Source: Acidimicrobiaceae bacterium
GTDB lineage: Bacteria > Actinomycetota > Acidimicrobiia > Acidimicrobiales > UBA8592
Direction: 5' to 3'
DNA: 29,740 nucleotides
Assembly (NCBI GenBank): GCA_002722525.1
Contig: PBMJ01000029.1
Span: 1-29,740 of the forward strand
The notes below the pieces were generated by a model. It did not search any database. It was not told the DNA's origin and saw only the letters and a program-made list of their open reading frames with translations. The position numbers and the translations under genes are program-made. Below, one piece after another: positions 7,680 to 16,876 of this stretch. Positions within the stretch are counted from its first letter, which is position 1. The number at the start of each line of letters is the position of its first letter.

Positions 7680-8444
7680 CTAGGTAGAAGGGTACGAGCA
7701 ACTAGGGTCACGACACAACACAGGCGTCAGCGGAGCTCTTACATCAATATGCAAAACAGAACTTTGATCGACTTGGGAAAGTATGGTTGCTGCCGCTAGA
7801 ACCTTGCTCTCTATATCAGAGCTATCGCCAAAAAGGATCTTCCCACCACCAAATAGAAGTAACTCAATCTGGTCGCCCCCTTTAATTGATGAGATATCCC
7901 CGGTAAGCACAGACGAGATGGTCCCAGCAACTTCGATGAGGGGTATTACCTGTTCAGGAGCCCATTCTCCTATAGAAGGATTTCCTATTTCTTCATCTAT
8001 CGGCAACAAGTCATATGGCAGTACATATTCTTTTTGAAGCACTCGCCCCTCGATATCGACCACTACCCAACCTCCTTCATTCACAAATGCTGCAACAGGA
8101 TCTCTTGAGGAAATACGAATGGTAATGGTCCCACCCCACGATCTTGAAATGCGGGCTTCTTTAACCCAAGGTATCGCTTCAATCCTCTCAGACGAGGATG
8201 AACTATCAACCTCAAGTAGAGGTTGATGCTTTTGTATACCCGCTACCCTCCTGACCTCTCCTTCTAGTTCTTCAGGCACACCCTCAATAACAATTTCATC
8301 TACGTCGAAAAATGAGCTCTTAGACAGAAAATAGCCTCCTACCCCTAGAGAGACAACTGCGACAATGAGAAGAAGCACCCTAAGGCGACGTCGACCTTTA
8401 GCTCGCATAACGTCTATTCTTCGAGATTGGATACGAGGGTCCAT
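7680..8444 (-). CDS. ftsQ: Divisome protein FtsQ/DivIB
   Basis: FtsQ is a bitopic membrane protein that links cytoplasmic and periplasmic parts of the divisome and binds the FtsL/FtsB partners. A short basic cytoplasmic segment (RAKGRRRLR) precedes one membrane helix at about residues 22-43. The POTRA domain follows (FFDVDEIVIEGVPEELEGEV, then QPLLEVD and IPWVKEARISRSWGGTITIRI). The FtsQ/DivIB beta domain continues from about residue 117 (DPVAAFVNEGGWVVVDIEGRVL). The 254-residue length fits. A short tail holds two cysteines in VLCRDPSCSYPST, probably extracytoplasmic and able to form a disulfide; this is unusual but not unique. The ATG at 8444 is 3 bases after the murB stop, with a weak ribosome site. 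Confidence 0.93.
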   Translation of the reverse strand: MDPRIQSRRIDVMRAKGRRRLRVLLLIVAVVSLGVGGYFLSKSSFFDVDEIVIEGVPEELEGEVRRVAGIQKHQPLLEVDSSSSSERIEAIPWVKEARISRSWGGTITIRISSRDPVAAFVNEGGWVVVDIEGRVLQKEYVLPYDLLPIDEEIGNPSIGEWAPEQVIPLIEVAGTISSVLTGDISSIKGGDQIELLLFGGGKILFGDSSDIESKVLAAATILSQVDQSSVLHIDVRAPLTPVLCRDPSCSYPST

Positions 8445-8447
8445 ATG

Positions 8448-9374
8448 TTACTCAAATCCTAAAAAATGATTTTCACAATCCAGCTCTATACCAAATTTTT
8501 CAAAGACTTGATTCCTTACTTCTTCAATAAGAGCAGCAACATCCTCTGAACTCCCACCATGGTCGACTTGTATAAAGTTTGCGTGCTTGTCAGAAACGTA
8601 CGCTGTCCCTATTCGAAGGCCCTTACATCCAGCCGCATCTATCAGGCGACCTGCTGATTCATTCTCTGGATTTGTAAATACTGATCCAGCATTTTGACCA
8701 CCAGGCTGATTCTCGACTCTCCATCTAACTATCTCAGAAAGCTCTCGCTCAGATTCATTGGTATTTCCTTCCTTTAACTCTAAAACAACTTTTGTAATAG
8801 CCTGAATGTTAGTTATTGACGAATTCCGATAAGAAAATCTCAACTGATCAAGCGATAAGGAGAAGTGATCTCCTGTGTCTAAACCAATCCCTTCAACCTT
8901 GCTAACACTTTTGCTCATATCAGAACCATGCCCTCCGGCGTTCATCCGAACGGCTCCACCCATTGAACCGGGAACACCCACTGCCCACTCAAAGCCTGTT
9001 AGACCAGCTGCTACTGTCTTTCTTGCTACGACAGGGAGAATTGCTGCTGCACCAGCAACAACTGTTTCTCCCTCGATAGACAGAGATTTGAACTCTTTCC
9101 CTAAACGAAGAATCAATCCGCTAAACCCTTTATCGGAAACCAACAGATTTGAACCATTCCCAAGAACAGCGACAGGGACATCTAAGTCAATAATACGATT
9201 AGCGATTACTTGAAGATCGTTTTCTGTACCTACTTCAATATAGATATTGCATGCCCCACCGGACCTATACGTCGTCTTTTCCCCAAGAGACTCATGGAGT
9301 CTGACTTCACTGCGATCTAAAGAAGCTTCAAAGAACTCGTATAGTTCAACCCAAGGGCGTTGTTCTTGTCTCAT
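8448..9374 (-). CDS. murB: UDP-N-acetylenolpyruvoylglucosamine reductase MurB
   Basis: MurB is an FAD enzyme that reduces UDP-GlcNAc-enolpyruvate to UDP-MurNAc with NADPH in the cytoplasm. The FAD-binding domain shows TTYRSGGACNIYI, VLGNGSNLLVSDKGFSGLILRL and the GFEWAVGVPGSMGGAVRMNAG block. The catalytic Ser is S231 in QNAGSVFTNP, and the catalytic Glu is E301 in ENHFLGF at the C-terminus. At 308 residues it is a normal short (type II-sized) enzyme. Its start overlaps the murC stop as ATGA. A murC-murB-ftsQ order is common in Gram-positive clusters, while mycobacteria keep murB elsewhere. Confidence 0.95.
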   Translation of the reverse strand: MRQEQRPWVELYEFFEASLDRSEVRLHESLGEKTTYRSGGACNIYIEVGTENDLQVIANRIIDLDVPVAVLGNGSNLLVSDKGFSGLILRLGKEFKSLSIEGETVVAGAAAILPVVARKTVAAGLTGFEWAVGVPGSMGGAVRMNAGGHGSDMSKSVSKVEGIGLDTGDHFSLSLDQLRFSYRNSSITNIQAITKVVLELKEGNTNESERELSEIVRWRVENQPGGQNAGSVFTNPENESAGRLIDAAGCKGLRIGTAYVSDKHANFIQVDHGGSSEDVAALIEEVRNQVFEKFGIELDCENHFLGFE

Positions 9375-10762
9375 GCTAATCCAGACATAAGTTCATTTGG
9401 CAGAGTTGTTATATCGCCGGCCCCAAGAGTAAGGCATAGATCACCTTGGGTTAGCTCCGAACGAATACGATTAACCAGGTCTGTTCGGTGTTCGCAATAA
9501 ACCACCTGCTTTCCTGATTCTGATTCTTGGACAATATCGGCGATTAGGCGCCCCGAGACTCCTGGTATCGGGGATTCACCGGCAGAATAAATACCCGTTA
9601 CGTACACGACATCGGCATTCTGGAAAGAGTGGGAAAAGTCATTCCAAAAGTCCTGTGTTCTGGAATACCTGTGTGGTTGAAAAACACAAATTATGCGACC
9701 CCAATCCCCTTCTTTTGCCGCTTGGAGAACAGAGCTGACCTCAGTTGGTAGATGCGCATAGTCATCTATAAACGATATGCCATTTTTTTCTCCTCGATAA
9801 TGAAACCTTCTAGCTACTCCTCCAAACTGGGCGAGGCCTTCTCGCAACAAGTTGATATCTGCACCTAAGTAGTCGGCGAATGATAAAGCAGCTACCGCAT
9901 TTCGAACGTTATATAGACCAGGCGTCGCTAAAGAAAAATTACCAAGTTTGTCTGAAGGCCCATTAAGCGAAAAACTAGATCCGAATCTCGAACCCTTATA
10001 GTCCTCAATAGAGTAATCTGCTTCGGGATTAACCCCATATGTGATGACGTCAGGCTCCCCTATCAAATCCTTTAAGCCTTCGTCATCGAAACATACGAAT
10101 GCTTTATCCTTTATATTTTTCAGAAATTGGTTAAAAGCATCTCGAAGATTCGCCTCATCTCCGTATTGTCCTAGATGGTCAGGTTCAATACTGGTAATGA
10201 TTCCGTAGTCCGAGTCAAGTGTAAGAAACGTTCCATCTGATTCATCTGCTTCCACTACAAATAGGTTTGATTCTGCTTTCCATAACGCCCCACAACCTAT
10301 TTCGTTAACCTCTCCACCAATTATAAATGAAGGGTTTAGATTGGCTTGAGCAAGCAACACTGCCAGCATGGATGAAGTAGTCGTCTTGCCATGTGTTCCC
10401 GCTACAGAGACAGTAGGTTTAATTCTAGTAATAGCACTCAAGAGGTCTGCTCGGCTTACCACAGGGATACCGCGATCTCGAGCTTCCCTTATCTCAATAT
10501 TTTCATCGGCTACAGCAGTGGACCGAGCGACAAGATCTATCTGTCCAACGTTATGCCTTTCGTGTCCGATCGTAACTTTAATTCCAGCAGCTACTAAGCG
10601 ATCTAGTCCTGTCGAACTTTTTAGGTCGCTTCCTGTTATCGAGTGACCCATCGTTGCGAGGACTAGTCCGATAGCCCTCATTCCTGCACCTCCTATACCG
10701 ACAATATGTATCGACAACTTAGTGTCTAAATCCAATCCACCCTTGACTAAAGTTCCGGTCAT
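9371..10762 (-). CDS. murC: UDP-N-acetylmuramate-L-alanine ligase MurC
   Basis: MurC adds L-alanine to UDP-MurNAc with ATP, the first peptide-stem step. The N-terminal Rossmann domain has HIVGIGGAGMRAIG. The ATP site is VAGTHGKTTTSS. The central ligase domain shows FVVEADESDGTFL and SIEPDHLGQYGD; the C-terminal domain shows FIDDYAHLPTEV and VFQPHRYSRT. The 463-residue length is normal. The start ATG overlaps the murG stop as ATGA, and its own stop overlaps the murB start in the same way. Residues 1-14 before KLSIHIVGIGG are slightly extended; no better start exists within the overlap. A 'DYAHHP' motif is usual at the C-domain, and here it reads DYAHLP, a small change. Confidence 0.96.
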   Translation of the reverse strand: MTGTLVKGGLDLDTKLSIHIVGIGGAGMRAIGLVLATMGHSITGSDLKSSTGLDRLVAAGIKVTIGHERHNVGQIDLVARSTAVADENIEIREARDRGIPVVSRADLLSAITRIKPTVSVAGTHGKTTTSSMLAVLLAQANLNPSFIIGGEVNEIGCGALWKAESNLFVVEADESDGTFLTLDSDYGIITSIEPDHLGQYGDEANLRDAFNQFLKNIKDKAFVCFDDEGLKDLIGEPDVITYGVNPEADYSIEDYKGSRFGSSFSLNGPSDKLGNFSLATPGLYNVRNAVAALSFADYLGADINLLREGLAQFGGVARRFHYRGEKNGISFIDDYAHLPTEVSSVLQAAKEGDWGRIICVFQPHRYSRTQDFWNDFSHSFQNADVVYVTGIYSAGESPIPGVSGRLIADIVQESESGKQVVYCEHRTDLVNRIRSELTQGDLCLTLGAGDITTLPNELMSGLA

Positions 10763-11862
10763 AACGCTACCTTCTTTAACAAACTTGCCAAGGCTTCCGA
10801 TGCGTTCATCTGATTATTCATCTCTGCACGTTGCCTCATCCTATGAAGCTCTTCAGGATTTTTTATTACTTCATTCATGAGAGTAGAAAGACTAAGTCCA
10901 TTACAATTTTCATCGTTTAATATTCGGGCTGAACCTAAGGCCACCATAGATTGTGCATTAGCTGTTTGATGGTCGCCAGGGGCATTCGGTAGAGGGACTA
11001 ACACTGAAGGTAAACCTAATGCGGCTATCTCTGCGGTAATTGAGCCGCCTGCTCTTGAGATGATTAGATCGGCTGATCTCAGAACGCTCGGCATATCGTA
11101 TTCAAATTCAATCGGCCGATAATCGACATACTTTCTAAGTTCTTCCTCAGAGCTAGCGATCTGCTCCCAGTCTCGACGGCCGATTATATGGTATACCGTC
11201 AAGCCTATTCGTTTATCGAAATGAGGGATGGCATCTATCAAAGCCAAGTTTATTCTTCTCGCTCCTAAAGATCCTCCGGTAGCGACAATAAAGAGATTTT
11301 CGTTAGGAACTTTCAATTTTTCTCGAATATGACTTGAGTCGATCCGCCGTGCTTCTATGATTGCTTGCCTTACGGGGTTTCCGGTGTAAACAGTGTTTCG
11401 AAGGGAAGTGTCTTTATAGGAAACGGCACAATGGCGAGCCCATCGACTAATTACTTTATTAGCTAGTCCTGGAACTGCATTTTGCTCATGAGCGACCACT
11501 GGAATCTTTAATACTAGTGATGCTAAGGCGCATGGGAAGCATGCAAATCCTCCTAGCGCAAGAATAACTTTTGGCTTCCGTTTACGAAGTAATCGCAACG
11601 CCTCAATTACTCCTCGGATTAGTAGATAAACAGCTCTTAAAGCTGCGGGTGGATTTCGACGGGGTATTCCGGCTCCAGAAATGGTGACAAGTTCAAACCC
11701 TTCAGAAGGAACAAGATCTTGCTCGATACCCCGATCGCTACCGACAAACAATATTTCTTCTTTATTGTACCCATCGCGAGCAAGAGCGTTTGCTACGGCT
11801 AAACCCGGATGGATATGGCCAGCGGTTCCTCCGCCGGCAATGACGACAAAGCACTCATTCAT
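10759..11862 (-). CDS. murG: Lipid II synthase MurG (undecaprenyl-PP-MurNAc-pentapeptide GlcNAc transferase)
   Basis: MurG is a GT28 glycosyltransferase on the inner membrane face that transfers GlcNAc to lipid I to form lipid II. The glycine-rich loop GGGTAGHIHPGLAVA is near the N-terminus, and a second, GGSLGARRIN, lies mid-chain. The UDP-GlcNAc site shows SRAGGSITAEIAALGLPSVLVPLPNAPGDHQTANA. I chose the ATG at 11862 (367 residues) rather than the upstream TTG at 11880: AGGG lies 5 bases before this ATG and the protein then begins just before the first beta strand, as in the family. This start overlaps the ftsW end by 8 bases. The stop forms an ATGA with murC. Confidence 0.96.
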   Translation of the reverse strand: MNECFVVIAGGGTAGHIHPGLAVANALARDGYNKEEILFVGSDRGIEQDLVPSEGFELVTISGAGIPRRNPPAALRAVYLLIRGVIEALRLLRKRKPKVILALGGFACFPCALASLVLKIPVVAHEQNAVPGLANKVISRWARHCAVSYKDTSLRNTVYTGNPVRQAIIEARRIDSSHIREKLKVPNENLFIVATGGSLGARRINLALIDAIPHFDKRIGLTVYHIIGRRDWEQIASSEEELRKYVDYRPIEFEYDMPSVLRSADLIISRAGGSITAEIAALGLPSVLVPLPNAPGDHQTANAQSMVALGSARILNDENCNGLSLSTLMNEVIKNPEELHRMRQRAEMNNQMNASEALASLLKKVAL

Positions 11863-13075
11863 TGTGACCCTGCCGATCAATGTTAAGGATCATCCCCACT
11901 GCTGCCATTCCCACCAATAACGAAGTTCCTCCGAATGATACAAAAGGTAATGGGATACCTGTTACTGGAAGGACTCCTATAACTGTTCCTACGTTGATAA
12001 ATGCTTGGAGTAGGAACCACATTGAAATACCAATTGCCAATAGCGAACCGAATTTATCATCACACCTAAGAGCTGCACGTATCCCTAATACCGCTAAGCC
12101 TATAAATAACATTAGAACACTAATTGCACCAATGAAGCCCATCTCTTCGGCAATAACCGTATAGATGAAATCGGTATGGGCGTAAGGAAGGAAACCCCAT
12201 TTAGCTCTGCTTGCTCCTGGGCCTACCCCCATCCAACCTCCGCTAGCTATACCGACAAGAGATTGGAAAGTTTGATATCCAGTATTGGTTGGGTCGCTGT
12301 CAGGCTGCAGGAAGGAGAATAATCGGGCCCTTCGATAAGCTGCCGACATGCTGACGGCTAGGGTTATAGCAGCTCCGACCGTAACCAAACCAGCAAGTCG
12401 AAGCACCGGAAGACCGCCAACGAACATAACAATCACCATCAAAGCTCCGACAATAATGACGGTACCTAAATCTGGCTGCTTCATGACGAGTAGCGCTGCC
12501 GCAACGAATATTATAACTGGAGCATTAAACGTCCTAGGTTCAGATAATTCTGATTGTCGATCTGCAAGGAGTTTGGCCGTGTAGATGAGTACCGTCAGTT
12601 TAAGTAATTCAGAGGGTTGGAAAGTGAATAATCCTAAATCAATCCAGCGTGTGGCCCCGTTAGCGTTAACGCCACGTCCCGGAACGTGAACTAGAAATAG
12701 AAGGAAAAATGTGGCACCGAGAAGAATTGTTATCTGATGGCCCCACCTTCTGTAGTCAATTTTAGAAATGATAGCCATGGCGAGTAAACCCATGAGGAAG
12801 CAAATCCCTTGGTGCTGAAAGTAATGCCAGGTGTTTTGTCCGTCATACGTGGCTACTACTGATCCAGCAGAAAGTATCATCGCAAGCCCGATCAGATTTA
12901 GCGCTACTACAATACCGATAATCCAGTGCTGGCTTCTAAATTGCGGATTGGCCCTGAAAGCTATCTTACTTTTTTTTCTTACCGGCTTCTGCTTAGGAGG
13001 CCTTAGAGTTTCTCTTAGAGCATTAACAAGAGTCCGATGAAAAGGTCGTCGGAATGAAGGGTCGAAAGTTGTCAT
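11855..13075 (-). CDS. ftsW: SEDS-family septal glycosyltransferase FtsW
   Basis: FtsW polymerises glycan strands from lipid II together with the septal transpeptidase FtsI. About ten membrane segments are visible from residue 51 onward, after a basic cytoplasmic N-terminus of about 48 residues (RPPKQKPVRKKSK). Key SEDS features are GATRWIDLGLFTFQPSELLK, KWGFLPYAHTDFIYTVIAEE with the essential Asp at residue 302, and GIPLPFVSFGGTSLL near the C-terminus. The 406-residue length fits, and unlike mycobacterial FtsW there is no long C-terminal tail. Start and stop overlap murD (ATGA) and murG. Its place between murD and murG supports FtsW rather than RodA. Confidence 0.96.
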   Translation of the reverse strand: MTTFDPSFRRPFHRTLVNALRETLRPPKQKPVRKKSKIAFRANPQFRSQHWIIGIVVALNLIGLAMILSAGSVVATYDGQNTWHYFQHQGICFLMGLLAMAIISKIDYRRWGHQITILLGATFFLLFLVHVPGRGVNANGATRWIDLGLFTFQPSELLKLTVLIYTAKLLADRQSELSEPRTFNAPVIIFVAAALLVMKQPDLGTVIIVGALMVIVMFVGGLPVLRLAGLVTVGAAITLAVSMSAAYRRARLFSFLQPDSDPTNTGYQTFQSLVGIASGGWMGVGPGASRAKWGFLPYAHTDFIYTVIAEEMGFIGAISVLMLFIGLAVLGIRAALRCDDKFGSLLAIGISMWFLLQAFINVGTVIGVLPVTGIPLPFVSFGGTSLLVGMAAVGMILNIDRQGHNE

Positions 13076-14412
13076 GCCTGCCCCATAACAATCCCATTTA
13101 CTAGCTTAGTGAAATCGTCTCCTCGCTCGGAGTAGTTTCGATACCAATCAAATGAAGCACATCCAGGAGAGAGAATAACCGAGTCACCTTCTCGGCTCTG
13201 CGACTCAGCAAGGTTAACAGCCTCTTCCATAGTATTAGCTACGCTAACTGGAGTAATATTTGCAAATATTCCTTGAATCTCTTCTGAGGCTTCTCCGATA
13301 GCAATCACTAGTTTTAAGTGCTTCTTAAGGTCTCCAAGAGGACTTAGGTCAATACCTTTGTTTCGTCCCCCGACTATCAGTATTACATTCTCGAAACCTT
13401 GAACTGCTGCCGCTACCGAATGCGGAGTAGTGGATTTACTATCGTCATGCCACCCCACACCCTCTTTCGACCCGAGATAGGTCATACGATGTGGCAACCC
13501 GGAGAAAGTAGAAAGAACTTCTCTTATCGCAGAATTAGACGCTCCACCTTCTGACGCTATCGAAGCAGCTGCGAGACTGTTAAGAATGTCATGCGGCGAA
13601 GTTTTTGAGAGTTCACCGACTTCAAGCAGGCGGGTGTCATTCACCACTAGCATCCCGCCGTCTACCCGACTGTCTCCTTTAGAAAAGCCGAAAGTGAGCG
13701 TTGTCGCTGCAGGTGGGATATTCCTGCGAACTACTTCATCTTCAATACCAGCAATGGCGGTATCTTCAGGTCCGAGATTTTTCCAAATTACTTTTTTTGC
13801 TTCCTCATACGCGTTCATATCTCTATGCACATCAAGGTGGTCTGGTGAAAAGTTCAACCAGGCAGCTACTTGAGGTCTAAACTGCTGAGATCGAGAGAGG
13901 CGGAACGAAGATGCTTCTACGACCATTGTTTCTGTTTCGTTGTTACCAATTGCTGAAACCAAGGGCGTCTCTGTGTTACCGGCCAATGCAGACGCTCTTC
14001 CGCTCTTTTTAAGCATCTGGTGAACCATGGTGCAGACTGTAGTTTTCCCATTTGTTCCAGTTATCGCAAGTATCGGGCGCTGATCCCACTGCGCTGACAG
14101 ATCGAATTCTGTAAGGATCGGGATCCTTTTTTCTTTCATACATTCAAAGAAAAAGTGATTCTCTGGAAGGCCAGGAGTAGGAACTGCAAAGTCTACGTCT
14201 TCGATAAGATCTTGAAGCCCCTGTTCATTATTTGGAACATTTAGGTCAACTCCCATAGCTTGAGCAATTCCTGACATCTCCTCACTAGGACTATCATCAA
14301 AGATGAGCACAGAGGCCTTTCTCTCTAAAAGAGCCTCAGTAACTGCACGGCCAGTAATTCCGAAACCAAACAGTGCAACTGTTGAGCCTTCCGCCACCAG
14401 AGTTTGAGTCAT
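13072..14412 (-). CDS. murD: UDP-N-acetylmuramoyl-L-alanine-D-glutamate ligase MurD
   Basis: MurD adds D-glutamate to UDP-MurNAc-L-Ala with ATP. The Rossmann-type N-terminus has VALFGFGITGRA. The ATP P-loop is AITGTNGKTTVCTM. The central domain shows VVEASSFRLSRS and LNFSPDHLDVHRDM, and the C-domain GLPHRMTYLG, then DDSKSTTPHSVAAAV and VGGRNKGID. The 446-residue length is normal. DDSKSTTPHS differs slightly from the common DDSKATNPHA. ATGA overlaps link it to mraY upstream and ftsW downstream, so the four reactions of the middle cluster are probably coupled at translation. Confidence 0.96.
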   Translation of the reverse strand: MTQTLVAEGSTVALFGFGITGRAVTEALLERKASVLIFDDSPSEEMSGIAQAMGVDLNVPNNEQGLQDLIEDVDFAVPTPGLPENHFFFECMKEKRIPILTEFDLSAQWDQRPILAITGTNGKTTVCTMVHQMLKKSGRASALAGNTETPLVSAIGNNETETMVVEASSFRLSRSQQFRPQVAAWLNFSPDHLDVHRDMNAYEEAKKVIWKNLGPEDTAIAGIEDEVVRRNIPPAATTLTFGFSKGDSRVDGGMLVVNDTRLLEVGELSKTSPHDILNSLAAASIASEGGASNSAIREVLSTFSGLPHRMTYLGSKEGVGWHDDSKSTTPHSVAAAVQGFENVILIVGGRNKGIDLSPLGDLKKHLKLVIAIGEASEEIQGIFANITPVSVANTMEEAVNLAESQSREGDSVILSPGCASFDWYRNYSERGDDFTKLVNGIVMGQA

Positions 14413-15458
14413 GGCAAAGCTACCCCTCGTAGATCAGATACTTCAACAAAGTCTGCGTAGAAAAGCCCGAGGGCGATAGCGACAAAGAAACCTCCAATAA
14501 TCCAGAAACGCACAATTACAGTTGTCTCAGGCCAGCCGAGAAGTTCGAAATGGTGATGGAAAGGCGCCATACGAAAAATACGTTTTCTATTCATAAGCCG
14601 AAAACCCAATACCTGAATAATGACTGAAAGAGTTTCAAGCACAAAAATTCCCCCAATTATTGGAAGAAGTAGATGAGTATTCGTAGCTAACGCTAAACAA
14701 GCTAACGCTGTTCCGATAGCCAACGAGCCTGTATCACCCATAAATATTTTTGCCGGAGCAGCATTCCACCAAAGAAACCCGATACACGCTCCTAGCATTG
14801 ACACAGCTACGACTGCTAAATCTAATGCATGGTCTAAGTCATAAATTTCTGGATGGCGAAAAGCCCAAAATGAAATAACTGTTAGTGCGCTGAAGCATAA
14901 GGTAGATGATCCAGCAGCTAGCCCATCAAGGCCATCTGTAAGGTTCACTGCATTACTCATAGCAAGAATTACAAATACAGCCCAAAAGACCCAACCCACT
15001 GGACCCAAGTCGATCGAAAGTGAATCCCAACGTGTAAAAGAAACTTCGGTATGTACGTTGGTGCTTGTAACCATTGCTATAGAAAACCCAAAAGCAACGA
15101 AAAGCAAACCGATGACTTTTGTACCTTTCTTTAAACCAAGGTTTCGCTCGTTCGAGACTTTCAACCAATCATCTAAGAAACCAACAATACTTGCACCAAG
15201 AATCGCAGCCATTACAAGCAGACCTGAACGCGTATAGATTCCGTTATACAAGTCTGAAATCACATAGGCTATCGTCCCACCGAGAACAACGGCTATACCC
15301 CCCATAGTAGGTGTTCCCGCTTTGGTGATATGACCTCCTGGACCATCTTCGCGAATAGGCTGCCCGATTTTTCTGCTCGTCAACCAACGAATCAAGTACC
15401 GCGTCCCGAAAAGAGATATGCCGACTGAAATCGTAACTGCAAATAAAAGGCGAATCAT
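14409..15458 (-). CDS. mraY: Phospho-MurNAc-pentapeptide translocase MraY
   Basis: MraY moves phospho-MurNAc-pentapeptide from UDP to undecaprenyl phosphate to make lipid I. It is a polytopic membrane enzyme with about ten helices. The family motifs are intact: GTPTMGGIAVVLGG near the N-terminus, the metal/catalytic NLTDGLDGLAAG, AKIFMGDTGSLAIG, and the MAPFHHHFE loop with His residues 301-303. The 349-residue length is normal. Its ATG overlaps the murE stop as ATGA. In most actinobacterial clusters murF lies between murE and mraY; here the two are directly joined, so murF must be elsewhere or be replaced. Confidence 0.97.
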   Translation of the reverse strand: MIRLLFAVTISVGISLFGTRYLIRWLTSRKIGQPIREDGPGGHITKAGTPTMGGIAVVLGGTIAYVISDLYNGIYTRSGLLVMAAILGASIVGFLDDWLKVSNERNLGLKKGTKVIGLLFVAFGFSIAMVTSTNVHTEVSFTRWDSLSIDLGPVGWVFWAVFVILAMSNAVNLTDGLDGLAAGSSTLCFSALTVISFWAFRHPEIYDLDHALDLAVVAVSMLGACIGFLWWNAAPAKIFMGDTGSLAIGTALACLALATNTHLLLPIIGGIFVLETLSVIIQVLGFRLMNRKRIFRMAPFHHHFELLGWPETTVIVRFWIIGGFFVAIALGLFYADFVEVSDLRGVALP

Positions 15459-16876
15459 CCTTTGACCCCCTGAAGAGCTCTCTCAGCAATAACCCTGTCA
15501 TCAAAGGGCTTAACTTTACCGCAGATCTCTTGTGTGGTTTCGGCGCCTTTGCCAGCGATCACGATAACTCCGCCTTCACCTGAAGATTGTATTGCGAGCT
15601 GAATAGCTGCCTCTCTGTCTTCTTCCACAATTACCGGACTTGGGTCAATGAAGCCAGTCATAGTTTGGTCAATGATCTTACGAGGATCTTCATAACGAGG
15701 ATTGTCGGAAGTGACGATCACTCGATCGGCGTGGATTTCGGCCGCTCGAGCCATCTTGGGCCTCTTACTGTCATCACGATTCCCACCGCAACCAAACACA
15801 ATCGTTAAATCAACTTTAGGAGATATCTTTCTGACAGCTTGAAGGACGTTCTCTATCCCCGCAGGTGTATGAGAGTAATCAACGATTACTGTTGGAGCTC
15901 CTTCATATCCATCAATAACTTCGAACCTTCCTGGGACGGGTTCAGCTGCTTCAAGTCCATTCACAACCTGATTTTCGTCTATGCCCAAAAGAAGACAAGT
16001 AGAGGCAGCTAGTAATGCATTCTCAATGTTAAATCTTCCTAGAACTTGGAGTTCAATTGATAGATCGCGCCAGATAATGCTTGACTTAGTAAAACTTTCA
16101 TCCTTTATTTCAATTGCGGCTGCTGAGGTTTCATAAGTCTTGATATCAATTTGTTTTGCCAACCGTAAGCCATACGGGTCATCGATATTAACGACTGCAG
16201 ATCTGCACCGATTCGCCGTAAATAAAGAAGACTTCGTTTCGAAATACTCCTCAATATCACTGTGAAAATCCAAATGGTCTTGACTAAGGTTTGTAAACAC
16301 TCCAATATCAAACTCTGTTCCAGTTACTCGATGTTGCGATAGAGCATGAGAAGAAACCTCCATCACCACTGATTTAATTCCGCCATCGGCTAGAGACCGA
16401 AATTGTCTTTGCAAATCAGGTGCCTCAGGTGTTGTAAGCACTCCAGTTAAAGTTCCAATAGATTCACACGAAACCCCTGCCGAATTAAGTATTGCTTCAA
16501 CCAAATGTGTAGTAGTGGTTTTCCCGTTTGTACCAGTTACTCCTACAACATCTAATTCTCTTGATGGAAACCCAAAATAAATACACGATATATATCCCAT
16601 AGCCTCTCGGGTATCTTCGACAATTATTTGAGGTACGGAAACCGATAACTCTCTCTCAGCTACAACCGAAACAGCTCCATGCTCTATCGCCTGAATTGCA
16701 TATTCATGGCCGTCGTGCGTTCCGCCAGAGATGCAAAAGAATATATTGCCAGTCTGGACTTCTCTACTATCGAAACTTAAACCAGTCGCTTCTAGCCCAT
16801 CGATTGACCCAATCACCTCTAACCCTTCTGGGTCTATGGTGGATTGATATTCCGTAAGGATCTCAACAAGATTCAT
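15455..16876 (-). CDS. murE: UDP-MurNAc-tripeptide synthetase MurE, meso-diaminopimelate type
   Basis: MurE adds the third stem residue to UDP-MurNAc-L-Ala-D-Glu with ATP. The ATP loop is VTGTNGKTTTTH, and the carbamylated Lys region is YFETKSSLF. The substrate-selecting motif is DNPR at residues 391-394 (TSDNPRYEDP); DNPR marks enzymes that accept meso-diaminopimelate, while lysine enzymes have a different motif. This predicts a DAP-type peptidoglycan (inference from a well-studied motif). The C-terminal domain also shows VFGCGGNRDDSKRPKM and VIAGKGAETTQE. The 473-residue length is a little below the usual 490. The start overlaps the ftsI stop and the stop overlaps the mraY start, both as ATGA. 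Confidence 0.97.
   Translation of the reverse strand: MNLVEILTEYQSTIDPEGLEVIGSIDGLEATGLSFDSREVQTGNIFFCISGGTHDGHEYAIQAIEHGAVSVVAERELSVSVPQIIVEDTREAMGYISCIYFGFPSRELDVVGVTGTNGKTTTTHLVEAILNSAGVSCESIGTLTGVLTTPEAPDLQRQFRSLADGGIKSVVMEVSSHALSQHRVTGTEFDIGVFTNLSQDHLDFHSDIEEYFETKSSLFTANRCRSAVVNIDDPYGLRLAKQIDIKTYETSAAAIEIKDESFTKSSIIWRDLSIELQVLGRFNIENALLAASTCLLLGIDENQVVNGLEAAEPVPGRFEVIDGYEGAPTVIVDYSHTPAGIENVLQAVRKISPKVDLTIVFGCGGNRDDSKRPKMARAAEIHADRVIVTSDNPRYEDPRKIIDQTMTGFIDPSPVIVEEDREAAIQLAIQSSGEGGVIVIAGKGAETTQEICGKVKPFDDRVIAERALQGVKG

Noticed and set aside
11880..11880. TTG start for murG
   Set aside because: The ATG at 11862 has AGGG nearby and matches the family N-terminus; TTG adds unsupported residues.
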